The notes under the pieces: generated by a model | Seen by the model: only the letters and a program-made list of their open reading frames with translations | Database searches by the model: none | Told to the model about the DNA's origin: nothing | Position numbers and translations under genes: made by a program | Assembly (NCBI GenBank): GCA_033852165.1 | Contig: JAWSUZ010000074.1 | Coordinates: forward strand, 124,001-188,000 | Source of the DNA: Agarilytica sp033852165 | GTDB lineage: Bacteria; Pseudomonadota; Gammaproteobacteria; Pseudomonadales; Cellvibrionaceae | Direction: 5' to 3' | Length of the DNA stretch: 64,000 nt | Shown here: positions 17,782 through 25,575 of the stretch, one piece after another | How positions within the stretch are numbered: the stretch's first letter is position 1 | Layout of the letters: every line of letters begins with the position of its first letter

Positions 17782-18187
17782 ATTTAACGTGAATTAATTT
17801 AAGTAATTGTTGAACTAGCGTCTAAGGGGATTACCCCCTAATTCTCTTAAACCTTGATGTGCAACATTTTGATGTTGTTGAGTGATATGACTGAAATTCA
17901 GTAGAGTAGTAATAAATCTAACGCCATTCCCTGTATATTCATCCATTATTTTTTTAGGAATGTAATCTACCAATTTGTAAGGTTTTTACCATTAAGAACT
18001 GTTGTTTAGTGATATTAGTTAGTGGTGATTAACATGTAGGCAAATTTACACGAATTTCGTTACCAGGGCGGAGCCGGTGGTTCTGCTGGGGTCTTGTTTG
18101 GGTGGCGAATTGCGAATAATTATGTGGTCCTAGCTATATTGGCTAGGACACTTCGACTTTGCTGGTAAGACTGGGGTTTTGAAGAAG

Positions 18188-18225
18188 CTAATCATGCGAC
18201 TCTCGTGTGAAAGCCGCATGATTAG
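18188..18225 (-). terminator. Hairpin downstream of the tRNA gene
   Basis: CTAATCATGCG and CGCATGATTAG pair perfectly over 11 bp around a 16-base loop, beginning seven bases past the tRNA 3' end in the direction of transcription. There is no good T-run, so it may define processing or termination of the tRNA transcript. Confidence 0.5.
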
Positions 18226-18231
18226 TGGATA

Positions 18232-18308
18232 TGGTGGGCCTTCCCAGACTTGAACTGGGGACCTGCCGATTATGAGTCGGATGCTCTAACCAACTGAGCT
18301 AAAGGCCC
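18232..18308 (-). tRNA. tRNA with CAT anticodon, probably tRNA-Ile2
   Basis: The reverse strand folds into a complete 77-nt cloverleaf with encoded CCA. The acceptor stem is GGGCCTT/AAGGCCC, the D-arm has AGCTCAGTTGGTTAGAGC, the anticodon loop is CTCATAA (anticodon at 18272-18274), and the T-arm loop is TTCAAGT. CAT is shared by elongator tRNA-Met and by tRNA-Ile2, whose C34 is changed to lysidine by TilS to read AUA. The CGACTCATAATCG anticodon arm and the GGGCC acceptor look more like tRNA-Ile2. Pseudomonas has a tRNA-Ile at the same position beside rpoD, which supports this. Confidence 0.9.
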
Positions 18309-18373
18309 ATTTTCACAAAATGGATTCACTTTACGTGTTAAGTTTTAACGGGGCGTAAAGTGAGTGGCTGGTT

Positions 18374-18408
18374 TAAATCAGCGGCGCGATTATAGTGCGC
18401 CGCTGATT
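18374..18408 (-). terminator. Terminator-like hairpin after rpoD
   Basis: AAATCAGCGGCGC and its perfect complement (13 bp) enclose a 9-base loop directly after the rpoD stop. The stem is GC-rich and ends in a T/A-rich flank. It most likely ends the rpsU-dnaG-rpoD transcript before the tRNA gene. Confidence 0.7.
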
Positions 18409-18423
18409 TGAATTCCAGCGTTT

Positions 18424-20259
18424 TTACTGATGATTGTTATTATTGGTTCCGTCGTCCAGGAATCCACGTAGGTGGTCTGAACGAGAAGGGTGACGAAGTT
18501 TGCGCAGTGCTTTCGCTTCAATTTGACGAATACGTTCACGTGTTACGTCGAATTGTTTGCCCACTTCTTCCAATGTATGGTCCGTATTCATATCAATGCC
18601 GAAGCGCATACGCAGTACTTTAGCTTCGCGAGCGGTTAAGCCTGCGAGAACTGAGCGGGTAGACTCTTGTAAGCCTTGCGATGTTGCGGATTCGACCGGC
18701 GATGTGATGGCCACGTCTTCAATAAAGTCACCAAGATGCGTGTCTTCATCATCGCCAATTGGAGTTTCCATCGAGATGGGCTCTTTAGCGATTTTAAGGA
18801 CTTTGCGAATCTTGTCTTCTGGCATTTCCATGCGTTCGCCAAGTTCTTCTGGCGTTGGTTCGCGTCCCATTTCTTGAAGCATTTGACGAGAGATGCGATT
18901 AAGTTTGTTAATCGTCTCTATCATGTGCACGGGAATACGAATGGTGCGCGCTTGGTCAGCAATGGAGCGTGTAATCGCCTGACGAATCCACCAGGTGGCG
19001 TAGGTCGAAAACTTGTAACCACGACGGTATTCAAACTTATCAACGGCCTTCATCAAGCCGATGTTGCCTTCTTGAATAAGGTCGAGGAATTGTAATCCTC
19101 GGTTGGTGTATTTTTTCGCGATGGAAATTACCAATCGAAGGTTAGCTTCAACCATTTCTTTCTTAGCGCGACGAGCCTTGGCTTCTCCGATCGACATGCG
19201 TCGATTGATTTCTTTTACCACGGCTAGTTCAAGACCGGTATTGCCCTGAATGTACTTGAGTTTACGTTGGCTGCGAAGAATGTCTTCTTGCAAAGGACGT
19301 AGGGAGTCTGAGTAGTCGCGTTTTTTCGCGATAATGTCAGGAATCCAGTCTTCGTTGGTCTCGTTGCCGGGAAATTCTTTGACGAATGTTTTACGCGGCA
19401 TGCCAGCGTGACGAGCACATAGGCGCATGATCGCGCGCTCTTCCGCACGAACTTTGCCGAGCGTCTCGCGTGCTATGTTGTAAATAGGATCAAATTGGCG
19501 AGGAGGCAATTTAAAGTATTTAAATACGTCACCCAGCTCTTCTAGAGCTTTGTCGGCTTGCTTGCTTTCGCGGCCATTCTTCTCGATGCATTCTATTGAT
19601 GCGATGAGAACTTTGCGAAGCTCTTCGAAGCGCTCTTTCGCATATTCAGGATCGATACCTGTATTGGCCTCGTCATCGTCATCATCGCTTTTATCTGCTG
19701 ACTTATCTACGGGAGCAGGGGGGGTGACATTTTCAGCTGGATCTAACCAGCCGCCAATAACGTCGCTTAAGCGGCGTTCACCTTTTTCGATGAGGTCGAA
19801 CTCATCCATGATGCGCTGAACTGTATTTGGCCAATAAGCCAATGCGTGCATCAATTCGCGGATGCCTTCTTCGATGCGTTTTGCAATGGCTATTTCACCT
19901 TCTCGGGTGAGTAGCTCGACAGTGCCCATTTCACGCATATACATGCGCACTGGGTCGGTCGTGCGGCCGGCTTCAGTTTCAACCGCGGCTAATGCCGCCG
20001 CTGCTTCTGCTGCTGCAATGTCATCAGTGGTTTGGGTATCCGATGCGGACAATAATAGCTCGTCAGCATCTGGCGCGACTTCGTAGACGCGGATACCCAT
20101 ATCGTTGATCATCTGAATGATGTCTTCGACTTGATCCGGATCCGAAATGTCATCGGGGAGGTGATCGTTTACCTCATCGTACGTGAGGTAACCTTGTTCT
20201 CTACCTCGGTTGATGAGTTCTTTAATTCGAGACTGTTTTTTCTGACCCTGGTCGCTCAT
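18424..20259 (-). CDS. rpoD: RNA polymerase sigma-70 factor RpoD
   Basis: The 611-residue primary sigma factor has all conserved regions. Region 1.1 is at the N-terminus (RGREQGYLTYDEVNDHLP), region 1.2 contains DPVRMYMREMGTVELLTREG, and regions 2.1-2.4 run from NLRLVISIAKKY to KFSTYATWWIRQAITR, where the -10 element is recognised. Region 3 contains IPVHMIETINKLNR, and region 4.2 (TLEEVGKQFDVTRERIRQIE) contacts the -35 element. The acidic non-conserved insert between 1.2 and 2.1 is present (DKSDDDDDEANT). Length is close to that of E. coli and Pseudomonas RpoD. It is the last gene of the macromolecular-synthesis cluster, 133 bases after dnaG. Confidence 0.98.
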   Translation of the reverse strand: MSDQGQKKQSRIKELINRGREQGYLTYDEVNDHLPDDISDPDQVEDIIQMINDMGIRVYEVAPDADELLLSASDTQTTDDIAAAEAAAALAAVETEAGRTTDPVRMYMREMGTVELLTREGEIAIAKRIEEGIRELMHALAYWPNTVQRIMDEFDLIEKGERRLSDVIGGWLDPAENVTPPAPVDKSADKSDDDDDEANTGIDPEYAKERFEELRKVLIASIECIEKNGRESKQADKALEELGDVFKYFKLPPRQFDPIYNIARETLGKVRAEERAIMRLCARHAGMPRKTFVKEFPGNETNEDWIPDIIAKKRDYSDSLRPLQEDILRSQRKLKYIQGNTGLELAVVKEINRRMSIGEAKARRAKKEMVEANLRLVISIAKKYTNRGLQFLDLIQEGNIGLMKAVDKFEYRRGYKFSTYATWWIRQAITRSIADQARTIRIPVHMIETINKLNRISRQMLQEMGREPTPEELGERMEMPEDKIRKVLKIAKEPISMETPIGDDEDTHLGDFIEDVAITSPVESATSQGLQESTRSVLAGLTAREAKVLRMRFGIDMNTDHTLEEVGKQFDVTRERIRQIEAKALRKLRHPSRSDHLRGFLDDGTNNNNHQ

Positions 20260-20392
20260 TAAGCTTCCTGTAGCGTTATGAAAGTGTGAAATTTTGCAAG
20301 CGCGCGATTATATCGGGATATGGTGCCGCTCGCTATAAAATCAAGCCGAAACTACGGCTTTTTATGAAGATTTTTGTGCCGGAGGGGTGGTT

Positions 20393-22441
20393 TTAGGATC
20401 GAGTGAGTTCGATCAAGCGTTTCTTTTGCTCTGAACTTAGGTTTTCGAGGCCTAGTGCTTTCAGTGAATTAAGTTCTTGTTGTTGGTTGCGTTGGTTGTG
20501 GCTTTCGCTCAGGGTCTCTAGTGTTGAACTCAATTCGCTCAGCGAATCATAAGTATTAATTGTTTTGGCTGTGCTTAAAAGCTGATTGGCCATGAGCTTG
20601 GCAAGCTTTTGTTGTTGTTTGATTCCTTTTGCTCCACCCCAGAAGCCAAGAATATTATTAAAATTGCTATTGGGGCGCTTTTGAAGGTAGCTAATGACTT
20701 CACTTAAGCAGAGAAGGTCGGGGTCGTTGCCGGGTTCGATTTCTGGCGGTGTTTCTAGCTTGCTTAGAAGGCTTGGGTCTTCAAGTAGAATGATCGTCGC
20801 GTGTTCTGCTGCAGACAGCTCTACTGTAGGTTTCCGCTGGGGTCTTAGGTTGAGCTGGGTTGGTGGTCGATTTGCGTACCCGGACTGGTCTTCTGTTGGG
20901 GGGAGTTGATCTGGATAGGGTTCCGGGTAGGGTTCATTCTGGTTGTGGTGCGCTGGATTGCTATCGGGCGTGTTATTTCCTGTAGGCTCATTTTCCAGTT
21001 GAGATTCATTTTTGGCTTGAGGCTGTTTCCCGGGTTGAGGCTCTTTTTGGTGCTGAGGATCTTTTCTGGGTTGGGGCTCTTTCCGGGGCTGAGACTCTTT
21101 CCTAGGCTGAAGCTCTTTCTTGGGTTGAGCCTCTAGAAGTAAAATTTTTTCATTCTGAAGCTCGTCCAGTAGTTCGCGCGATAGGCCTGTGCGTCGTGCT
21201 AGGTTGTCGAACATGAGCTCCCGGAAGATGCCTTGCGGGAGTTTTGCGATGAGTGGAGCGGCTATCTTACTAAAGCGGGCTCTGCCATCCATGCTGTTAA
21301 TGTCGATGCCTTCGGCGGCGACATCAAATAAAAATTCTTCAAGGGGGATGGATAGGCCGGTTTGTTCGATAAATCGATCGCTTCCTATTTGCCTTACTAG
21401 GCTGTCGGGATCTTGGCCTTCGGCTAAAAACAGGAATTTGATTTGTCGGCCATCCTCCATGGAAGATAGTGAGTTGGTAAATGCTCGCATCGCCGCTTTG
21501 CGCCCGGCGTTGTCGCCATCAAAGCAAAATATTATCTCGCTGACATAGCGAAAGGCGAGTTTTAGGTGGTCTTCGCCACAGGCGGTCCCCAGTGTTGCAA
21601 CGGCGTTACGTATGCCGAATTGGGCCAGCGCGATGACATCCATGTAGCCTTCCACGACGATCAGGCTGTTCAGGTCTCGCTGTTTGCAGGCTTCGTATAG
21701 TCCGTATAGCTCTTGGCTTTTATGGAATACGTCGGTTTCAGGGGAGTTCAGGTACTTGGGTTTGTCGTCGCCAAGTACTCGCCCGCCAAACCCAACGACG
21801 CGCCCACGCGTATCACGAATCGGAAAAGTGATGCGGTAGCGAAACCGATCGTACTTTTTGTTTTCTTCTTCTTTGTGGATCACCAGGCCTGAGTCTATTA
21901 GGAGCGACTCGGATTCATTGTTTTTACCTAGGGATGACAGGAGGTTGTCTCTGCCTGGCGGGGCGAAGCCTATGCCGAAATCCTTTGCGATTTGCCCGGA
22001 TAGGCCGCGACCTTTTAGGTATTTTACGGCCTGGTGTTTTTGTGGGTGAGTCTTGAGTTTGTCTTGATAGAATTCGCTGGCAGCTTCTAGTGTGTCGAAG
22101 AGTTTTCTTCTGCGAAAATCCTGTTTGGCAAACTCAACGTTTTGTTCGCGAGGGACTTCCATTCCGGCGGTTTTGGCGAGGGATTCGACGGCCTCTATAA
22201 ACCCCTCTCGCTCGTACTCCATAACAAAGCCAAGGGCATTGCCGGAGGCGCCACAACCAAAGCAATAATAGAATTGCTTGTCTGGGCTAACGGTAAAAGA
22301 GGGGGTTTTTTCTTGATGGAACGGGCAGCATGCCGCGTAGTTCTTGCCGGTTTTCTTGAGCTTAACGCGACTATCGACGATATTGACAATATCTAGCCGA
22401 GAAAGTAGGTCGTCGATAAAAGATTGGGGGATGCGGCTCAT
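20393..22441 (-). CDS. dnaG: DNA primase DnaG
   Basis: A 682-residue primase that makes RNA primers at the replication fork. The N-terminal zinc ribbon keeps its ligands Cys39, His42, Cys60 and Cys63 (CCPFH and YYCFGCG). The catalytic core follows, with the TOPRIM motifs VVEGYMDVIAL and FCFDGDNAGRKAA. The C-terminal helical part binds DnaB helicase. It is about 100 residues longer than E. coli DnaG. The excess is a linker before the DnaB-binding domain, made of Gln-Pro-Arg-Lys-Glu type hexapeptide repeats and a Pro/Asn-rich tail. The gene lies between yqeY and rpoD in the usual order. Confidence 0.97.
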   Translation of the reverse strand: MSRIPQSFIDDLLSRLDIVNIVDSRVKLKKTGKNYAACCPFHQEKTPSFTVSPDKQFYYCFGCGASGNALGFVMEYEREGFIEAVESLAKTAGMEVPREQNVEFAKQDFRRRKLFDTLEAASEFYQDKLKTHPQKHQAVKYLKGRGLSGQIAKDFGIGFAPPGRDNLLSSLGKNNESESLLIDSGLVIHKEEENKKYDRFRYRITFPIRDTRGRVVGFGGRVLGDDKPKYLNSPETDVFHKSQELYGLYEACKQRDLNSLIVVEGYMDVIALAQFGIRNAVATLGTACGEDHLKLAFRYVSEIIFCFDGDNAGRKAAMRAFTNSLSSMEDGRQIKFLFLAEGQDPDSLVRQIGSDRFIEQTGLSIPLEEFLFDVAAEGIDINSMDGRARFSKIAAPLIAKLPQGIFRELMFDNLARRTGLSRELLDELQNEKILLLEAQPKKELQPRKESQPRKEPQPRKDPQHQKEPQPGKQPQAKNESQLENEPTGNNTPDSNPAHHNQNEPYPEPYPDQLPPTEDQSGYANRPPTQLNLRPQRKPTVELSAAEHATIILLEDPSLLSKLETPPEIEPGNDPDLLCLSEVISYLQKRPNSNFNNILGFWGGAKGIKQQQKLAKLMANQLLSTAKTINTYDSLSELSSTLETLSESHNQRNQQQELNSLKALGLENLSSEQKKRLIELTRS
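20984..21127. repeat. Eight 18-bp degenerate repeats inside dnaG
   Basis: On the coding strand the units translate as QPKKEL, QPRKES, QPRKEP, QPRKDP, QHQKEP, QPGKQP, QAKNES and QLENEP. Central units are most alike, edge units more diverged, the usual picture of in-frame tandem expansion. The repeats lie in the linker between the primase core and the helicase-binding domain. Confidence 0.92.
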
Positions 22442-22483
22442 CGACTTAGTGTACAGCGCCCTATAATAGCTGAGAAGGGCGTG

Positions 22484-22933
22484 TTAGCCGAGTTGAGCTT
22501 TAACGATTTTGCTGATTTCACCCATATCCGCACGACCCTGCACTTGCGGTTTGACGATGGCCATAACTTTGCCCATGTCTTTCATGGATTCTGCTCCGCT
22601 TTCCGTAACAGCATCTTTAACGATGCTTGCAATCTCATCTGTAGAGAGGGATGCGGGCAGGAATGTCTGGATTACGCCAATTTCGAAAGCTTCTATCTCG
22701 GCGAGATCGACCCGATCGGCATCGCGATATTGGTTTTCGGAATCTTTACGCTGTTTAACGAGCTTGTCGAGGAGTTCCAGAATGCGTGCGTCGTCGAGTT
22801 CGATGCGTTCATCGACTTCGATGCGTTTGAATTCGGACATTACCATGCGTAGAACGATAAGCGCTGGCTTATCTTTCGCGCGCATGGCTGTTTTTACAGC
22901 CGCAGAAACGGTGCTTTTTATTTCGCTAGCCAT
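22484..22933 (-). CDS. yqeY: GatB/YqeY domain protein
   Basis: This 149-residue protein is a stand-alone version of the C-terminal tail domain of the GatB amidotransferase subunit. Features typical of YqeY are VLRMVMSEFKRIEVD, QIRDADRVDLAEIE-like residues (here QYRDADRVDLAEIE) and the C-terminal GRADMGEISKIVKAQL. The domain binds tRNA in amidotransferases; the function of free YqeY is not established. It lies between rpsU and dnaG, the standard position in Pseudomonas and relatives, and is probably cotranscribed with them. Confidence 0.93.
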   Translation of the reverse strand: MASEIKSTVSAAVKTAMRAKDKPALIVLRMVMSEFKRIEVDERIELDDARILELLDKLVKQRKDSENQYRDADRVDLAEIEAFEIGVIQTFLPASLSTDEIASIVKDAVTESGAESMKDMGKVMAIVKPQVQGRADMGEISKIVKAQLG

Positions 22934-23009
22934 TGGGCATCCAAAGGTCAGAGTGGTTTAAGTCGAGAGTTTCAGCCTATTGTGAGGGCTAGCTTTCGCG
23001 AACCCGAAA

Positions 23010-23225
23010 TCAATAAAGACGTTGGAATTTTCTGTTTTCACGTTGTACTTTTTTCGCGTGACGTTTAACAGCTGCTGCTGCTTTACGCTTACGTACAGAC
23101 GTTGGCTTTTCGTAAAATTCACGACGACGAACTTCTGCCAAAATTCCTGCTTTTTCACATGAGCGCTTGAAGCGACGCAATGCAACATCAAAAGGTTCGT
23201 TTTCTTTCAGTTTAACTGAAGGCAT
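23010..23225 (-). CDS. rpsU: 30S ribosomal protein S21
   Basis: The 71-residue product starts MPSVKLKENEPFDVALRRFK and ends KVQRENRKFQRLY, matching bS21 throughout. It is very basic and lies near the anti-Shine-Dalgarno end of 16S rRNA in the 30S subunit. The frame is open upstream to 23249, but an AGGT ribosome site six bases before the ATG at 23225 and the family N-terminus fix the start. It is the first gene of the rpsU-yqeY-dnaG-rpoD cluster. Confidence 0.97.
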   Translation of the reverse strand: MPSVKLKENEPFDVALRRFKRSCEKAGILAEVRRREFYEKPTSVRKRKAAAAVKRHAKKVQRENRKFQRLY

Positions 23226-23564
23226 ATTTCTACCTGATCCGAGGTTCAAAAAATTGTAATTGGGGCTGAGATCTTAACTTTTTAGCTAAGCTTAACTGTG
23301 CAGCTTGCCTTTAGTTTAGGTCCCATGCTTGTCCGCTACTTAGTATAGTAGGCCCAAAATTAGGGTGCGAGATTCTAACCATATCACTTAGTAGCTGCAA
23401 GTGATTTATAGGAGATAAATGCTCTTCTGATGAGGATTAAGGATTGCATGGCTGTTTTCACGTGTTTCTGCCGTTGAAAAAGTGCTATGGTCCCGATTTT
23501 TCAGGGCAGTTGAATAGAGGTTGTGCAAAACTATTCGCTCAATCAGAGGCTATAAATAAGCATT
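23226..23564. promoter_or_regulatory. Divergent promoter region rpsU / tsaD
   Basis: This 339-base gap separates the divergent rpsU cluster and tsaD, and must hold the promoters of both. No gene or structured RNA was recognised. Individual -35/-10 pairs could not be assigned with confidence. Confidence 0.5.
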
Positions 23565-24614
23565 ATGCGTGTACTGGGTATAGAAACTTCATGTGATGAA
23601 ACCGGTGTTGCTATTTACGATAGCGAGCATGGACTGCTGGGGGATGAGCTCTATAGTCAAATTGCACTGCACAGTGATTATGGTGGTGTAGTTCCGGAGC
23701 TAGCGTCTCGTGACCACGTACGAAAATTGCTACCGATGATTGATCAGCTACTTCACAGTTGTGATTCGGTTGGGAAGATCGATGGGATTGCTTATACCAG
23801 CGGCCCTGGCCTGATCGGTGCTTTGCTAGTGGGAGCCTGCGTCGGTCGGTCTCTCGCATACGCTTGGGGTTGTCCCAGTATTAATGTTCATCATATGGAG
23901 GGGCATTTACTGGCGCCGCTACTTGAGGCAGAGCCGCCAAAATTCCCTTTTGTTGCGTTACTGGTGTCTGGCGGGCATACCCAGTTGGTAGAAGTTCAAG
24001 CGATTGGTGAATATACCCTGCTTGGCGAGTCTTTAGATGACGCGGCTGGAGAAGCTTTTGATAAAGCCGCGAAAATGATGGACTTGGATTATCCCGGTGG
24101 ACCTAATATCGCGCGCATGGCTGAAAAAGGGGATAGTAAGCGCTTCACTTTCCCTCGGCCTATGACTAATCGTCCTGGTTTGGATTTTAGTTTTAGTGGC
24201 TTAAAAACGTTTACGCTCAACACGATTACAAAGCACGCTGAAGCCAATGGCTTGCCAGACGATCAAACCTGCGCGGATATCGCTACGGCTTTTCAGGAGG
24301 CGGTGGTGGATACCTTAGTGATTAAATGCCGTCGAGCGCTCAAACTGTGTGATATGAAAACCCTCGTGATTGCTGGTGGGGTTAGTGCGAATAAGCGTTT
24401 GCGGGAAAGGCTAGAAGCTGCTTTGGCTAAGGAGAATAAAGAAGTTTTTTATGCTCGGCCAGAGTTTTGCACTGACAATGGCGCGATGATTGCCTACGCC
24501 GGCTGCCAGCGTTTGGTTGCAGGGCTATCCGCAGGCTTAAGTATTGATGTTAAGCCTCGCTGGCCCCTCGATACATTGCCTTCGTTGAAGCCAACCCAGA
24601 ATAAGGCCGTGTAG
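23565..24614 (+). CDS. tsaD: tRNA threonylcarbamoyladenosine transferase TsaD
   Basis: A 349-residue ASKHA-fold enzyme that transfers the threonylcarbamoyl group to A37 of ANN-decoding tRNAs, working with TsaB and TsaE. It begins MRVLGIETSCDETGVAIYD. The metal ligands are the histidines of HHMEGHL (near residue 111) and the Asp of TDNGAMIAYAG near the C-terminus. LLVSGGHTQLVEV and GEAFDKAAKM are nucleotide-binding motifs. It is divergent from rpsU, as in most gammaproteobacteria, and is followed by folB. Confidence 0.97.
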   Translation: MRVLGIETSCDETGVAIYDSEHGLLGDELYSQIALHSDYGGVVPELASRDHVRKLLPMIDQLLHSCDSVGKIDGIAYTSGPGLIGALLVGACVGRSLAYAWGCPSINVHHMEGHLLAPLLEAEPPKFPFVALLVSGGHTQLVEVQAIGEYTLLGESLDDAAGEAFDKAAKMMDLDYPGGPNIARMAEKGDSKRFTFPRPMTNRPGLDFSFSGLKTFTLNTITKHAEANGLPDDQTCADIATAFQEAVVDTLVIKCRRALKLCDMKTLVIAGGVSANKRLRERLEAALAKENKEVFYARPEFCTDNGAMIAYAGCQRLVAGLSAGLSIDVKPRWPLDTLPSLKPTQNKAV

Positions 24615-24661
24615 GGTCTAATTAAGAAAATAGCTAAGGATATAGTTAAGGAGATATTGGC

Positions 24662-25042
24662 GTGGATAAAATATTCATTCAAGATTTAAGCGTGTATGCC
24701 ATTGTTGGTATCTATGATTGGGAACGGCAAGTGCCCCAACAGTTATTGCTTACTATTGAATTGGCGTGTGATATTTCGAAAGCCGCTGCGACGCAGAACC
24801 TGGAAGATTCCGTGAATTATGCGGCTGTAGCAGAGAGATTGGAGGGCTTTATTGTTGAGTCTCAATTTATGTTGCTTGAAACCTTGGCTGAGCAATCGGT
24901 GGCGATGATTATGAAAGAATTTTCGACTCCGTGGGTGAAATTTCGCTGTCAAAAAACACAGGTAATGAAAAATGCTAAGGCTGTAGGTGTTGAAATTGTT
25001 CGTGGGTCTCAAATAGTTAACTCCTCTGGAATCGAGTCGTAA
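24662..25042 (+). CDS. folB: Dihydroneopterin aldolase FolB
   Basis: The 126-residue enzyme cleaves dihydroneopterin to 6-hydroxymethyl-dihydropterin and glycolaldehyde in folate synthesis. It has the family pattern VYAIVGIYDWERQVPQQLL (catalytic Tyr/Glu region), then VNYAAVAERLEGFI and LLETLAEQ. The start is a GTG with an AAGGAG site about eight bases upstream. It lies six bases before folK, which takes its product. Confidence 0.94.
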   Translation: MDKIFIQDLSVYAIVGIYDWERQVPQQLLLTIELACDISKAAATQNLEDSVNYAAVAERLEGFIVESQFMLLETLAEQSVAMIMKEFSTPWVKFRCQKTQVMKNAKAVGVEIVRGSQIVNSSGIES

Positions 25043-25048
25043 TTCGTA

Positions 25049-25534
25049 GTGACTAAAATATTGTTGGGTATAGGTAGTAACATTAATCGCGAAGAAAATA
25101 TTCGCAGCGGTTTGGACGTGTTGCCAAAATTTATTAGTGAACTGCGTGTCTCCCCTGTTTACGAAAGCCCGGCCTACGGATTTAGCGGTGACAATTTTTT
25201 TAACTTGGCTGTTTCGGGCAATACGGATAGTTGTTTGAGTGAGTTGATTCATCTTTTGCGTGAGGTGGAGTTTTCCCATGGTCGTGAAAAAAATGCGAGT
25301 AAATTTTCTTCACGACAACTCGATATAGATATTTTGATGTACGGTATGGAGGCGGGTGAGTTTTTTGGGGTCACGTTACCTCGTGCTGAAATCCTCACTC
25401 GGGCCTATGTTCTTAAGCCCGTTGTTGATATTGAACCAGATTATTGCCATCCGTTATCCAATAAAAGTTTCCATGATTTATGGTTGGAGTTTGATGGCGA
25501 TAAAAAACAGTTGTGGCAAAGTGAGTTTCAATAA
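25049..25534 (+). CDS. folK: HPPK pyrophosphokinase FolK
   Basis: A 161-residue 2-amino-4-hydroxy-6-hydroxymethyldihydropteridine diphosphokinase. The N-terminal LGIGSNINREENI, the VSPVYESPAYG strand and the signature RQLDIDILMYG are all present, as is ILTRAYVLKPVVDI at the C-terminal side. It adds pyrophosphate from ATP to the product of FolB. The GTG start overlaps a coupled arrangement with folB. It converges with cca, whose stop lies about 40 bases downstream. Confidence 0.95.
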   Translation: MTKILLGIGSNINREENIRSGLDVLPKFISELRVSPVYESPAYGFSGDNFFNLAVSGNTDSCLSELIHLLREVEFSHGREKNASKFSSRQLDIDILMYGMEAGEFFGVTLPRAEILTRAYVLKPVVDIEPDYCHPLSNKSFHDLWLEFDGDKKQLWQSEFQ

Positions 25535-25575
25535 AAACACTTTTCTGCGCTCGTTCCTATTTCTGTTTTAAGCTT

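Larger units (their letters stand above)
17394..18187. other. AT-rich intergenic region with repeats
   Basis: Nearly 800 bases without a supported gene separate the cassette from the tRNA. They hold an 8-bp tandem repeat, a 24-bp perfect palindrome, and a GTCCTAGC/GCTAGGAC hairpin at 18127-18149. Base composition is lower in G+C than the rpoD side. The cassette promoter must lie at the left end. No integrase or phage gene remnant could be read in any frame. Confidence 0.6.

Noticed and set aside
17394..18187. Integrase or phage relic next to the tRNA
   Set aside because: No frame in the stretch shows tyrosine-recombinase residues or any phage protein similarity.
18232..18308. Calling the tRNA as elongator tRNA-Met
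   Set aside because: The anticodon allows it, but the acceptor and anticodon stems and the position beside rpoD suit tRNA-Ile2 better; left as probable.
20984..21127. Regularly spaced repeats considered as a CRISPR array
   Set aside because: The 18-bp units are contiguous with no spacers and lie in frame within dnaG.
20906..21136. Forward frame of regular Leu/Arg/Phe repeats, first taken for a repeat protein
   Set aside because: It is the antisense of the DnaG hexapeptide linker and has no gene signals.
22958..23191. Alternative frame overlapping rpsU
   Set aside because: The S21 frame at 23010-23225 matches the family fully; the other is a shadow.
24743..25279. Reverse 178-codon frame across folB/folK
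   Set aside because: Antisense to two well-supported genes, with no motif.
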